Below are positions 1 to 8,561 of a DNA stretch of 64,000 bases, one piece after another. Each line of letters starts with the position of its first letter. Position 1 is the stretch's first letter. The position numbers and the translations under genes are program-made. Source of the DNA: JAVBRD01 sp031548365 (GTDB taxonomy: Bacteria; Bacillota; Clostridia; Christensenellales; UBA1750). Where the stretch lies: assembly GCA_031548365.1 (NCBI GenBank), contig JAVBRD010000002.1, positions 122,764 through 186,763 of the forward strand, written 5' to 3'. The notes below the pieces were generated by a model. The model saw only the letters and a program-made list of their open reading frames with translations. It made no database searches and had not been told where the DNA came from.

Positions 1-204
1 GAGGCGGCCATTCCTGAGTTAGAGCGCTCGGGCCACGCCGCCGCGATTGACGACATGTTCGCGTCCCTCAGTGGGCGCGGAGAAGGCATGGGCGGCCGCG
101 CGCTCTCGGATTATAGGGACAACATCCATTCCATGGCCATGGTGTTCGGCGCCATGAAATCCTCGCGAGAAGGCAAGAAAGTCAACCTATCTGAACTATA
201 TTAG
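1..204 (+). CDS. Gfo/Idh/MocA-type dehydrogenase, C-terminal fragment
   Basis: Only the last 67 codons are in the window; the reading frame enters at base 1 and stops at TAG 202-204. The visible tail (ALSDYRDNIHSMAMVFGAM, then a Lys-rich stretch and VNLSELY) resembles the C-terminus of Gfo/Idh/MocA sugar dehydrogenases, where a conserved 'S-x-A-M-V-F-G-A' helix is followed by a 'G-K-x-V' strand. The nucleotide-binding domain lies outside the window. The sugar isomerase begins 13 bp downstream, so the two are probably co-transcribed; this pairing is common in inositol and keto-sugar catabolic loci. The family call rests on a short tail and is moderately sure; substrate unknown. Confidence 0.65.
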   Translation, partial: EAAIPELERSGHAAAIDDMFASLSGRGEGMGGRALSDYRDNIHSMAMVFGAMKSSREGKKVNLSELY

Positions 205-217
205 GGAGGCCAAAGAC

Positions 218-1180
218 ATGAAACTCGGTGTTTGCGCTGTCATGTTCGGAGACAAGACGCTGGCGGAAGCCGCAAAGGTGTGCAGGGAGCTCGGGCTTGG
301 CGCGATGGAGCTGGGCTGCGGCGGGTATCCGGGAAAAGCCCATGTCAAGCCGGAAGAGCTGTTGGGCAGCCCCGCCAAAGTCGCGGAGCTGAAAAAGACC
401 GTTGAGGGCGAGGGGCTCGTCATTTCCGCGCTGTCCTGCCACGGCAACCCTGTCCACCCGCAAAAGGCGATCGCGGATTCCTTCCACAACGATTTCGTCA
501 ATGCCGTTAAACTCGCGGAACAGCTGGGTGTTGAGCGCGTGGTCACGTTCTCGGGATGCCCGGGCGACGCGCCGGGCGCGAAGTATCCGAACTGGGTGAC
601 TTGCCCGTGGCCGGACGATTTCCTCGACATCCTCAAGTATCAGTGGGACGAAGTGCTCATTCCGTATTGGCGTGAGCAGGCCAAGTTTGTGGAGGACCAC
701 GGCGTCAAGGTCGCGCTAGAAATGCACCCGGGATTCGCGGTATACAACCCCGAGACTTGCCTGAAGCTTCGTGCTGCGACGTCTTCCGCTATCGGCGCGA
801 ATTTTGATCCTTCACACCTGTTCTGGCAGGGCATTGACATCGTGGCGGCCATCCGCGCGATGGGGCCGGCCATCCACTACTTCCATGCCAAGGACACCAA
901 GGTCGATCCGCTCAACAGCGGCGTCAACGGTGTGCTGGACACCAAACACTATGGCGACGAAATCCATCGCTCCTGGCTGTTCCGCGCTGTTGGCTACGGC
1001 CACAGCGAGGCCGAATGGAAGGACATTGTCTCCAACTTGCGCATGGTGGGGTACGACTGGGTTATGTCCATTGAGCATGAGGACAGCTTGATGACCTCGA
1101 TGGAAGGCCTGAAGAAGGCGATCGACGTCTTGAAGGCCGCTGTTATGTTTCAGGCAAAAGGCGGTATGTTCTGGGCGTAG
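218..1180 (+). CDS. Sugar phosphate isomerase/epimerase, TIM barrel (AP endonuclease 2 superfamily)
   Basis: A 320-aa xylose-isomerase-like TIM barrel, a normal length for the family, probably isomerising or epimerising a free or oxidised sugar in the cytoplasm. The expected metal-ligand strand ends are visible: Glu168 in VALEMHPG, Asp197 in NFDPSH, His223 in YFHAKDT and Glu286 in SIEHED. The ATG at 218 follows GGGAGG with about 8 bp spacing, which fixes the start. It sits 13 bp behind a Gfo/Idh/MocA dehydrogenase, so I infer a two-step sugar oxidation/isomerisation unit. Family is clear from the motifs; substrate cannot be told from sequence. Confidence 0.85.
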   Translation: MKLGVCAVMFGDKTLAEAAKVCRELGLGAMELGCGGYPGKAHVKPEELLGSPAKVAELKKTVEGEGLVISALSCHGNPVHPQKAIADSFHNDFVNAVKLAEQLGVERVVTFSGCPGDAPGAKYPNWVTCPWPDDFLDILKYQWDEVLIPYWREQAKFVEDHGVKVALEMHPGFAVYNPETCLKLRAATSSAIGANFDPSHLFWQGIDIVAAIRAMGPAIHYFHAKDTKVDPLNSGVNGVLDTKHYGDEIHRSWLFRAVGYGHSEAEWKDIVSNLRMVGYDWVMSIEHEDSLMTSMEGLKKAIDVLKAAVMFQAKGGMFWA

Positions 1181-1195
1181 GCGCATGAGAGCGAA

Positions 1196-1233
1196 AAGGC
1201 TCGCGAACGGCTGGATTCAGCGTTGCGAGCCTT
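1196..1233 (+). terminator. Hairpin after the isomerase gene, possible weak terminator
   Basis: AAGGCTCGC at 1196-1204 pairs perfectly with GCGAGCCTT at 1225-1233, starting 16 bp after the isomerase stop. A nested AACGGCTG/CAGCGTT helix fills the loop. There is no clean T-run after it, so efficiency is doubtful. The remaining bases to 1400 show nothing I can support except the ribosome binding site of the next gene. Confidence 0.4.
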
Positions 1234-1420
1234 CGTTGTCAATAACGTTATCTTTTCACGAAAGTGCCGTCATGTGGCGCTGAAGAAGCAGGGACACAAG
1301 AGCGAGTTTCGTGGCAATCGCGACAGGCACGCGCTGAGCGTCTTGGATTGAAGCCGACAAGTAAACGGAGACCGCAGGCTCAGGAATGCAAATCGCATGT
1401 AAAAGGAGGCGGCTATCGGG

Positions 1421-2332
1421 ATGGAGATCCTCACGCGTGAGCGTGCGGGCGCAGTGCTCAGCCTGTTTCCCGAGGGTGCGCGCATCTCGGGTGCACGGTT
1501 TTATCAGGAGGAGTACCTGCCCTGCCCCGCGTTTGTCGAAGTAGAGCTTGCGAACGGAGAAATGCGGACGGTCATCATCCGCTTCTCGCGCATCGGCATC
1601 TCGACGCTCGAACGCGAGTGCGATATCTACTCGGTTTTACGCGAAAACGGCTTGTCTGTGCCCGAAGTGCTCATCCCACCGAAGATGGGCGTTGACGGCG
1701 TGCCCTTCGCGGTGGTCGCGCAGCTGCCGGGTCAGAACGTGCAAATGCTCGCGGAGACGCCCGGCGCGGATGTCGCGCGCGCGTCCGCCATGCTCCTTGA
1801 CGCATTTGATCGCTTGCATAGCTTGACGGGCGCGGTTCGCCGCTCCCGACCCGGACGTAGGCTCGAAACGCATTCGCTCGCAGACGAGCTTTCCGATTAT
1901 TACGCGGATCCTAAAGGCTGGGATGCCCACCCCGAGGTCAGGCGCGCGCTCGCGCTGTTGAATCGCGTTTTGCCGCGTATACAAACGCCCGCGGTTTTCT
2001 CAAATGGCGATAAGAATCCCGCGAATTTCCTCACAGATGGGGGGAAAGTCACGGGGTATATCGATTTTGAGCACGCGTGCTTTGAGGACCCGCACTATGG
2101 CGTGGCCAAGTACGAGGTTTACGACATTGCTCCGTTTACCCGCGCGGGGTTCGTCCCCGCGTATCTTGAACGCGCGGGGATTTCCGAGGTCGAGTTCTCT
2201 CCAAGGCTTGCGGTTCGCGCGTTGTGGACGCTCAGGCGCGAGGTCAACCCGACCGGTCTTGACGACCAAACCTATCGCGCGGCGACGCTGACCGTGCTCG
2301 CGCGCGCCAACAACCTGATGGAGGTATTCTAA
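1421..2332 (+). CDS. Aminoglycoside phosphotransferase/fructosamine-kinase-like protein
   Basis: A 303-aa protein with the APH/ChoK-type kinase fold, normal length. The N-lobe runs to about residue 110. The catalytic loop reads FSNGDKNPANFL (about 191-202) and the metal site GYIDFEHACFEDP follows at about 210. In most relatives the loop begins His-Gly-Asp; here the His is Asn, while the catalytic Asp, the loop Asn and the IDFE aspartate remain. Start: ATG 1421 behind AAAGGAGGC. The stop TAA directly abuts the next ATG at 2333, showing coupling to the dehydrogenase. I infer a small-molecule kinase (sugar, amino sugar or choline-like) in a catabolic operon, not necessarily drug resistance. Substrate unknown. 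Confidence 0.75.
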   Translation: MEILTRERAGAVLSLFPEGARISGARFYQEEYLPCPAFVEVELANGEMRTVIIRFSRIGISTLERECDIYSVLRENGLSVPEVLIPPKMGVDGVPFAVVAQLPGQNVQMLAETPGADVARASAMLLDAFDRLHSLTGAVRRSRPGRRLETHSLADELSDYYADPKGWDAHPEVRRALALLNRVLPRIQTPAVFSNGDKNPANFLTDGGKVTGYIDFEHACFEDPHYGVAKYEVYDIAPFTRAGFVPAYLERAGISEVEFSPRLAVRALWTLRREVNPTGLDDQTYRAATLTVLARANNLMEVF

Positions 2333-3496
2333 ATGGCCAAAACGCTCAATTTCGGACTTGTCGGTTACAAATTCATGGGAAAAGCGCACTCCAACGCGCT
2401 TGCGAGGATCCCTGTGTTTTTCGACACGGACGCGGCCATCGTGCAGAAAGCACTGTGCGGGCGCGACGAGGAATGGGTGAGGCAAGCGGCGGGCAAGTTT
2501 GGTTGGCAGGAAATCGAGACGGACTGGCGGAGGTTAGTGTCACGCAAGGATATCGACTGCGTCGACATCGCCGCGCCGTCTAACTTTCACAAAGAAATCG
2601 CCATTGCGGCGGCGGAAAACGGGAAGCATATTTTTTGCGAAAAACCGCTCGCCCTCAGCCTTGCCGACTCGCGCGACATGCTCGCAGCGGTGAAAAGGGC
2701 CGGCGTGCGCAACCAAATCGGCTTTAACTACCGATTCGCACCGGCGCTGGTGCTTGCGAAAAAGATGATCGAGGAAGGAAAACTCGGCAAGCTTTTCCAC
2801 TTCCGCGGTTCCTTTTTGCAGGATTGGATCATCGACCCCGAATTCCCCAAGGTCTGGCGGCTGGACAAAAAAGTGGCGGGTTCGGGTTCGCTGGGCGATC
2901 TGGGCGCGCATGTGATCGATGCCGCGCGATACCTCGTGGGCGATTTCGCGCGCGTGATCGGGATGAGCAAGACGTTTGTCAAGGAGCGGCCTTTGGTGGA
3001 GCGTATGACGGGGTTGTCCGGAAAAGCGGCTGCCGACGCGCCGCGCGCCGAGGTGGACGTTGATGATGCGACCATGCTGATGTTCGAGTTTGAAAACGGC
3101 GCGTTGGGCACGGTGGAAGCCACGCGCTTCGCGCAGGGGCACAAAAATGCCTTGTGCTTAGAGATCAACGGCGAGAAAGGATCAATCAAGTTTGAGTTCG
3201 AGCGCATGAACGAGCTGTGGTATTTTTGCGCGTCTGACGAGCCAGGACTTCAAGGCTGGCGCATGATACAAGTCTCCGAGGGGATTCACCCGTACTGGAG
3301 CCACTGGTGGCCAGGTGGGCACGTCATCGGTTTTCATGAGACGTTTGTACACGAGCTGTATGAGTTTGTGCAGGCTGTTTCAAGCGGAAATGAGTGCACC
3401 CCCGACTTTGAGGACGGCGTCAAGTGCGCGCAGATCTTGGAGGCGGTCGATCTTTCGATCGAGAAAAAACAGTGGGTTGAAGTCGCGAGCTTGTGA
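2333..3496 (+). CDS. Gfo/Idh/MocA family oxidoreductase
   Basis: A 387-aa NAD(P)-dependent sugar or inositol dehydrogenase-like protein. The N-terminal Rossmann start is GLVGYKFMGKAHSNAL (about 8-23), and the signature CEKPLAL with catalytic-face Lys104 is present, followed by the GFNYRF strand and the C-terminal alpha/beta domain. The Gly-rich loop has GYKFMG rather than the usual GxGxxG, a variant seen in some members. The ATG directly follows the kinase stop codon with zero spacing, so the pair is one transcript. The FAD oxidoreductase follows after 27 bp. It probably oxidises or reduces a sugar at a ring carbon; substrate unknown. Confidence 0.85.
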   Translation: MAKTLNFGLVGYKFMGKAHSNALARIPVFFDTDAAIVQKALCGRDEEWVRQAAGKFGWQEIETDWRRLVSRKDIDCVDIAAPSNFHKEIAIAAAENGKHIFCEKPLALSLADSRDMLAAVKRAGVRNQIGFNYRFAPALVLAKKMIEEGKLGKLFHFRGSFLQDWIIDPEFPKVWRLDKKVAGSGSLGDLGAHVIDAARYLVGDFARVIGMSKTFVKERPLVERMTGLSGKAAADAPRAEVDVDDATMLMFEFENGALGTVEATRFAQGHKNALCLEINGEKGSIKFEFERMNELWYFCASDEPGLQGWRMIQVSEGIHPYWSHWWPGGHVIGFHETFVHELYEFVQAVSSGNECTPDFEDGVKCAQILEAVDLSIEKKQWVEVASL

Positions 3497-3523
3497 GGCT
3501 TTGCGGAATTTGGGGGTGTAGGC

Positions 3524-6172
3524 GTGGCGTACATGACGTGGCTCGACGCCGCCGCTTTTGATGACAAGGGCGGCTGGAAAGTAGACTCGCAGTTTGTATT
3601 GCAGATGGGTCAGGCGTACCTGCTTGCGATTGAGAAGCCCGGTGTCCCGGTTGCGGACGCCGTCGCGAACGTGAGCGTACCACGCGCGGGACGGTACAGG
3701 TTGTGGGTGCGGTGCAAAAACTGGCTCAGGGAGCATGCGCCAGGGCGGTTCACGGTCAGCCTGGGCGGGCAGGAGGCAGGCCGCGAGTTTGGCAACGCGC
3801 CCAGTGAGGCGTGGCTTTGGGAGATCGCGGGTGACTTTGAGCTTGCGGCGGGGGAGTCCGAACTGCGTCTCGTTGATAAAACCGGCTACTACGCGCGCTG
3901 CGCTGCGTTCATTCTCACGGATGAGTTTGGCTTTACGCCCCCCACGCCCGTCGAGCGTTGGCGGAGGCTTCGCGCAAAGCTGCTTGGGCTGCCCTGCGAT
4001 GAGTGCGAGGGAGGGGCATACGGCGTGATCGTCGCGGGCGGTGGGCCAGGCGGCGTTCCGGCGGCGGTCGCCGCTGCGCGCGCGGGGCATAGGACGCTGC
4101 TCATCCACAGCCGTCCCGCGCTGGGCGGTAACGCGTCGAGCGAGGCGGGCGTGGGGTTTGACGGCGCGGCGTCGCGTCAGGCGCACGCCCGGGAGGGCGG
4201 GATCGCCGAGGAGTTAAGGCGCATTCGCGATCACTTCGGATGCTCTTGGGAAGAAGCGCTCCACAGGCTGGCCGAGCCGGAAAAAAACCTGACGATCAAG
4301 TACGACACGCTGGTTGTAGACGCACAAACAAACGGGAATGTCATTCGCTCCGTGACGGCGCAAAACACGCGTGACCTCACGCTGGAGCGGTTTTACGGCA
4401 AAATGTTCATCGATTGCACCGGCGACGGCTGGCTGGGCTTCTTCGCGGGTGCGAACTACCGTGTGGGACGCGAAGCCGCTTGGCAGTTCGGCGAGACGCT
4501 CGCGCCCGAACGCGCGGACAACGTGACCATGTCTGGCTGCCTGATGGGCGCGGGTCTTGGTTTCACCGCAATCGATACGGGCAAACCCATCCGCTTTACT
4601 GCGCCCGCGTGGTGTTACAAATTCCCGCCTGGGCGCGAGTGGAATCGCTACATCACGGGCGTGCACGGCCACTGGTGGCTTGAGCATCCGGGCGATGTGG
4701 ACGATCTCTACGACGCCGAGCGCGCTCGCGACGAGCTGGCGCGGATATCGCTCTCCTTCTTTGGGTGGCTGAAGAATGATTGGGAGGAGAAGGAGCGCGC
4801 GGCCAACCACGACATCGTCAAAATGCCAATTTATGACGCCAAGCGCGAAAACCGTCGCTTCCTTGGCGATTACACGCTCAGTGAGCGCGACTGCGTGGAA
4901 GCGCGAGAGTTTCCGGACTGCGTCGGGCATACGGGCTGGACAATTGACGTCCACCATCCTCGAGGTGTATTCTCCGGCAACGAAGGCCCGTTCCACGCCA
5001 ACATGCACATCCCCCTGGTGCAACTGCCGTTTCGTTGCCTGTACTCGGCCAATGTGGACAATCTTTTGTTTGCCGGTCGTTGCGCGAGTGTGACGCATGT
5101 GGCGCTGGGCACGGTGCGTGTGCAAAACACAATCGCCGTCGCGGGTCAGGCGGCGGGTACGGCCGCGGCCATTGCCATCGCGCATGACACAACCCCGCGC
5201 GGCGTTTACGAGCGGCACTTGCACGAGCTTCAACAGACGCTTCTGCGCAACGACCAGTTCATCCCCGGCGTGAAAAATGCCGATGAGAGCGATATCGCCC
5301 GCAAGGCCGTCGTGACCGCGTCGTCGTCCAGCAAGGGCGAACCTTTCCCCGACGCGCAGGGCGTGCCTGGCGCGTGGCGCGCGCTCGACCTTGTTCGCGC
5401 CGCGATGCTCCCGCGTGAAAACGACGAGCACGTCTCCTTTGTGTGGCTTTATTTGCGTAACGCAAACGGCGCGGCGGCGTCTGTGACCGCGCACTTCCGC
5501 AAGGAGCGTGATCCGGGCATTTTCTGGTCGGAGGAAGACATCGCGGTCGATACGCAGAGTGTCCCCACCGCGTTTGAGGGCTGGGTGCGCTTCCGCGTCG
5601 ACCGCGTTTTTGCGGAGCGCTACCTCTGGCTCTATCTTGAGCCTGCGCCTGGCGTTTCGTGGCGCACGCTCGACATGGCTCCGCTCGACTGGTTTCGCAC
5701 CTACCTTGAGGATGGCGTATTCCGCGTCGACGGGCGATGGGGGATGATGATACGCCTTTCGCCGCCATGCGAGGACGTCGCGGATTGCTCGCCCGCGCAG
5801 ACAATCTGCGGATATGGCCGCGTGGTCGATCCGTCACACCACATGTGGGTGAGCGAAACGCTGCCTGCGTCGCTCACGTTCACGTGGCCCGAGAGCGAAA
5901 CCCTCTCCGAAGTGCTGCTCACGTTTGACACCGACATGAACAACCCGCCCATGACGTTCCCGCAGTACCCCGTCCACCCCAATGTCGTAACCGACTTTGC
6001 GCTCAGCGCGCTCGTAGGCGGCACGTGGACGCCTGTCGCCGTCGTCGCCGGAAACTATCAGCGCCGCGTGCGCGCGTCCTTCCCGCCTGTGCGCGCCGAC
6101 GCCCTTCGGCTCGACATCAACAAGACCGGAGGCGCACCTCACGCGCGCGTGATCGAGGTGCGCTGTTACTGA
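3524..6172 (+). CDS. FAD-dependent oxidoreductase (FAD_oxidored type) flanked by beta-sandwich domains
   Basis: 882 aa. Residues 1-140 look like a beta-sandwich carbohydrate-contact module (GRYRLWVR, then a Trp-rich and Gly-rich pattern). The FAD-binding core starts at Tyr166 with YGVIVAGGGPGGVPAA and continues through the GGNASSEAG motif typical of PF12831-like proteins. The core ends near 590 with a canonical 'GRCASVTHVALGTVRVQ' region. Residues from about 745 to 882 resemble a discoidin-like sandwich ending ARVIEVRCY. No signal peptide is seen, so a cytoplasmic role is likely. Start GTG 3524 has a weak GGGGGTG upstream; ATG 3533 is an alternative. It closes the kinase-dehydrogenase operon. 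I infer oxidation of a sugar or glycoside; the reaction is unknown. Confidence 0.75.
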   Translation: MAYMTWLDAAAFDDKGGWKVDSQFVLQMGQAYLLAIEKPGVPVADAVANVSVPRAGRYRLWVRCKNWLREHAPGRFTVSLGGQEAGREFGNAPSEAWLWEIAGDFELAAGESELRLVDKTGYYARCAAFILTDEFGFTPPTPVERWRRLRAKLLGLPCDECEGGAYGVIVAGGGPGGVPAAVAAARAGHRTLLIHSRPALGGNASSEAGVGFDGAASRQAHAREGGIAEELRRIRDHFGCSWEEALHRLAEPEKNLTIKYDTLVVDAQTNGNVIRSVTAQNTRDLTLERFYGKMFIDCTGDGWLGFFAGANYRVGREAAWQFGETLAPERADNVTMSGCLMGAGLGFTAIDTGKPIRFTAPAWCYKFPPGREWNRYITGVHGHWWLEHPGDVDDLYDAERARDELARISLSFFGWLKNDWEEKERAANHDIVKMPIYDAKRENRRFLGDYTLSERDCVEAREFPDCVGHTGWTIDVHHPRGVFSGNEGPFHANMHIPLVQLPFRCLYSANVDNLLFAGRCASVTHVALGTVRVQNTIAVAGQAAGTAAAIAIAHDTTPRGVYERHLHELQQTLLRNDQFIPGVKNADESDIARKAVVTASSSSKGEPFPDAQGVPGAWRALDLVRAAMLPRENDEHVSFVWLYLRNANGAAASVTAHFRKERDPGIFWSEEDIAVDTQSVPTAFEGWVRFRVDRVFAERYLWLYLEPAPGVSWRTLDMAPLDWFRTYLEDGVFRVDGRWGMMIRLSPPCEDVADCSPAQTICGYGRVVDPSHHMWVSETLPASLTFTWPESETLSEVLLTFDTDMNNPPMTFPQYPVHPNVVTDFALSALVGGTWTPVAVVAGNYQRRVRASFPPVRADALRLDINKTGGAPHARVIEVRCY

Positions 6173-6221
6173 GCATACAAGACCAAACGAAGACATCCAC
6201 GCATTCGCGGGATGCCTCTCA

Positions 6222-6244
6222 GCGTGATGACAAACCCATCGCTG
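6222..6244. repeat. 23-bp dispersed repeat, copy 1
   Basis: These 23 bases recur exactly at 63846-63868, 57.6 kb away and also intergenic behind a gene. Inside the copy, GATGAC 6226-6231 pairs with GTCATC 6247-6252 to form a hairpin. The 316-base gene-free stretch 6173-6488 holds this repeat, an imperfect ATCC-CGC/GCG-GGAT hairpin near 6195-6211, and the terminator at 6393-6424. Confidence 0.7.
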
Positions 6245-6392
6245 TCGTCATCTACGACAATCGAAAGCGTGAGCTTATGCGTGCATGTCGCCAAATCCAA
6301 CGCCGTGTAATGCCTCAGAAGCCTGCAGACTCACGCGGAAACCGGAGCCAGTTCACCAAGTCGTCCTCCGACTTTGTCGGCAACACAAAGAA

Positions 6393-6424
6393 GGCATCCC
6401 GCGCGTTTGCGGGGTGCCTTTTTT
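6393..6424 (+). terminator. Intrinsic terminator between convergent genes
   Basis: GGCATCCCGC (6393-6402) pairs with GCGGGGTGCC (6409-6418, one G-T pair) around a 6-base loop, followed by TTTTTT at 6419-6424. It lies between the plus-strand FAD gene and the minus-strand dehydrogenase. It can also fold on the minus strand, with a weaker T tract there. Confidence 0.85.
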
Positions 6425-6488
6425 GGTTGATCCATGGAGTGTAAGAGCCGGTTGCGAATGCCGCCGGGGGCAGTGCCTTTAACTTGTG

Positions 6489-7589
6489 TTACAGCTTGCC
6501 GAGGGGCAGGGCCAGCGGCTTTTCGCAAGTGGAAGCGAGGGAGATGGTGCGTCGCTGATCGGAGGCGTCGTGGAACGCGTGCATGGCGTCGAGGACGTGG
6601 TAAGTCAGCTCGCCGCAAGCGCGGGGCTTGGTGCCGTTGCGCAGCGCGAGAGCCATGTCCGCCACGCCCAAGCCTCGCGAGTTTTCCTGGTAATCGGCGA
6701 GGACGGGGACGCTCTCCCATTCTTTGGAAGCCGCGCGGCGGATTTTGATGGGGCCGCCGAATGTATTGGGGTCAGGAACGGAGAGCGTGCCTTTGGTGCC
6801 GTAGATCTCAATGCGCGGAAGCTCAGCGGCCCAGACATCAAAAGAGGTGATGATGGTACCCACCGCGCCATTGACGAAGTTGATGACGCCTGCGATGTGG
6901 GTCGGCACGTTGACGTCGATGATCTGGCCGTTGAGAGGCTGAGAGGTGATGAGCCTCTTGTCAAACGTCTTGCGGGCGGTTCCCGACACGCTCTCGATCG
7001 GGCCGATGAGGTTAACGAGCGCGGTCAGGTAGTACGGCCCCATGTCGAACATCGGGCCGGCGCCGATCTGATAATAGAAAGCGGGTGCCGGATGCCAGGA
7101 TTCGTGGCCATGGCAGGTCATGAACGCGGTGGCGGCGATGGGCTCGCCGATCCAGCCGTCGTCGATGAGTTTGCGACAGGTTTGAATGCCGCCGCCCAAG
7201 AACGTGTCGGGAGCGCCGCCGCACAGCAAGCCTTTTTCCTTGGCGAGCGCGAGCGTCTTTAGGCCGTCTTCGCGCGTGATGGCGAAAGGCTTTTCCACAT
7301 AAGCGCACTTGCCTGCGCTCAGCGCGGTGAAGTTCACGACAGCGTGCGCATCGGGAGTGGTCAGATTGACCACAATCTCGATTTCATCGCCCGAGCCGGC
7401 GAGCATCTCCTCAGTGGAAGCGTACGCCTTGGGGACACCGTATTTCTCGGCGCGTTCGACCGCGCGCTCGGGGATGATGTCGGCGGTCGCGCGGACATTA
7501 AGGATATGGCTGAATGTGCTCGTCAGGTTTTTCAGGTAAATGTCGCTGATGACGCCGCAACCGACGACGCCAATACCTACTTTTTTCAT
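6489..7589 (-). CDS. Gfo/Idh/MocA family oxidoreductase (ThuB-like context)
   Basis: A 366-aa NAD(P)-dependent dehydrogenase beginning MKKVGIGVVGCGVISDIYL, a good GxGxxG-type Rossmann start. The YVEKPF signature is near residue 95, and the C-terminal domain includes GAGPMFDMGPYYLTAL. An ATG four codons upstream (7601) overlaps the purine-rich GAAGGG; the chosen ATG at 7589 has that sequence 12 nt upstream. Its neighbour upstream on the same strand, 198 bp away, encodes a ThuA-like protein. In rhizobia thuA and thuB (a Gfo/Idh protein) cooperate in oxidising disaccharides to 3-keto forms. By that analogy a 3-keto-glycoside role is possible; substrate unproven. Confidence 0.85.
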   Translation of the reverse strand: MKKVGIGVVGCGVISDIYLKNLTSTFSHILNVRATADIIPERAVERAEKYGVPKAYASTEEMLAGSGDEIEIVVNLTTPDAHAVVNFTALSAGKCAYVEKPFAITREDGLKTLALAKEKGLLCGGAPDTFLGGGIQTCRKLIDDGWIGEPIAATAFMTCHGHESWHPAPAFYYQIGAGPMFDMGPYYLTALVNLIGPIESVSGTARKTFDKRLITSQPLNGQIIDVNVPTHIAGVINFVNGAVGTIITSFDVWAAELPRIEIYGTKGTLSVPDPNTFGGPIKIRRAASKEWESVPVLADYQENSRGLGVADMALALRNGTKPRACGELTYHVLDAMHAFHDASDQRRTISLASTCEKPLALPLGKL

Positions 7590-7787
7590 TGCGAAGCGCA
7601 TCCCTTCGGTTTTATCGGTGTGCCAAGGAGCAACACCGCAGAAAATGATGTACGCTGTTCTCGTGCGCCTTTATGCGCTGTCTAGCGCCGCTCTTTCGGG
7701 AACGGCAGCGCTCCTGCGCCTTCATGCGGACACCATGAGCATCGAATGAACTCACGATGCAAGCGACGCATTTTAAGCGGTGTCTAC

Positions 7788-8450
7788 CTAGATTTTTTTG
7801 GCCGCCCACAGCATCCCGCGCTCCATCATGATGGCGGCTTGCGGGATATCGAACACATCCGCGTGATGACCAAGACTTGTGTAAAACACGCGGCCTTTGC
7901 CCCAGCGGCGCGTCCACGTTACGGGCATGTCAAACGCGCCATTGGAGAGATGGTTGCCGCCCACGGTGGGGAAGCGCGTGACCGCAAGGACATGGTTGGA
8001 AGGATCGGTGTGCATGTAGTACTGCTCGGTGCACACATCGAAATCCTCAAGCCCTGCGATGATCTGGCTGTCGCTCGTTTTGATGAAATTGACGCGGTGT
8101 GGCGTTCCGTCGTTGCCAGGGTGCGCGACCCACTGTCCGCCGGTCATGAACTGCCACTCGGTGTCCTCGCGAAAACTGTCGCACATGCCTCCGTGGCATC
8201 CCGCGAGGCCTACGCCCGCCGCGACCGCTTTACTGACCGGCGCGCGCTGTTCCTTGGTGATCTTGCCCATGGTCCAGATAGGGACGATCAGATCGAGCCC
8301 GAGGAGTTTTTCCTCATCTAGAAAGGCGTCGAGGGTGTCGCTGAGTTCGACCTCAAACCCATTTTTTTCCAACATGGCCTTGAAACGGCCGCTGACTGGA
8401 ACAGGCTCATGCCCTTGCCAGCCGCCCTGCACGATCAACGCTTTTGACAT
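7788..8450 (-). CDS. ThuA-like domain protein
   Basis: A 220-aa protein with the class-I glutamine-amidotransferase-like ThuA fold. Visible family motifs are GLDLIVPIWTMG, the nucleophile-elbow-like VGLAGCHGGMCDSF, GGQWVAHPGND and YYMHTDPSNHVLAVT. The length is typical for single-domain ThuA proteins, and no signal peptide is present. It is upstream of a Gfo/Idh/MocA dehydrogenase on the same strand, an arrangement like rhizobial thuAB in disaccharide oxidation. A possible extended -10 (TGGTATCAT on the minus strand, near 8489-8497) lies upstream. The biochemical activity of most ThuA proteins is not settled, so no reaction is assigned. Confidence 0.85.
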   Translation of the reverse strand: MSKALIVQGGWQGHEPVPVSGRFKAMLEKNGFEVELSDTLDAFLDEEKLLGLDLIVPIWTMGKITKEQRAPVSKAVAAGVGLAGCHGGMCDSFREDTEWQFMTGGQWVAHPGNDGTPHRVNFIKTSDSQIIAGLEDFDVCTEQYYMHTDPSNHVLAVTRFPTVGGNHLSNGAFDMPVTWTRRWGKGRVFYTSLGHHADVFDIPQAAIMMERGMLWAAKKI

Positions 8451-8561
8451 GTGCTCCTCGTCTCCTCTATGTCATCTTCTTTTGTCATGATACCACAGCG
8501 CAACTCCAAAATAAATACTAAAAGGTTGCATCCAGGCGTCAGTTCGTGTTAGCATGACCTC

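Noticed and set aside
4214..5494. Minus-strand open frame of 426 codons inside the FAD oxidoreductase gene
   Set aside because: It mirrors the plus-strand gene, has Arg/His-rich composition with no domain pattern, and no ribosome binding site.
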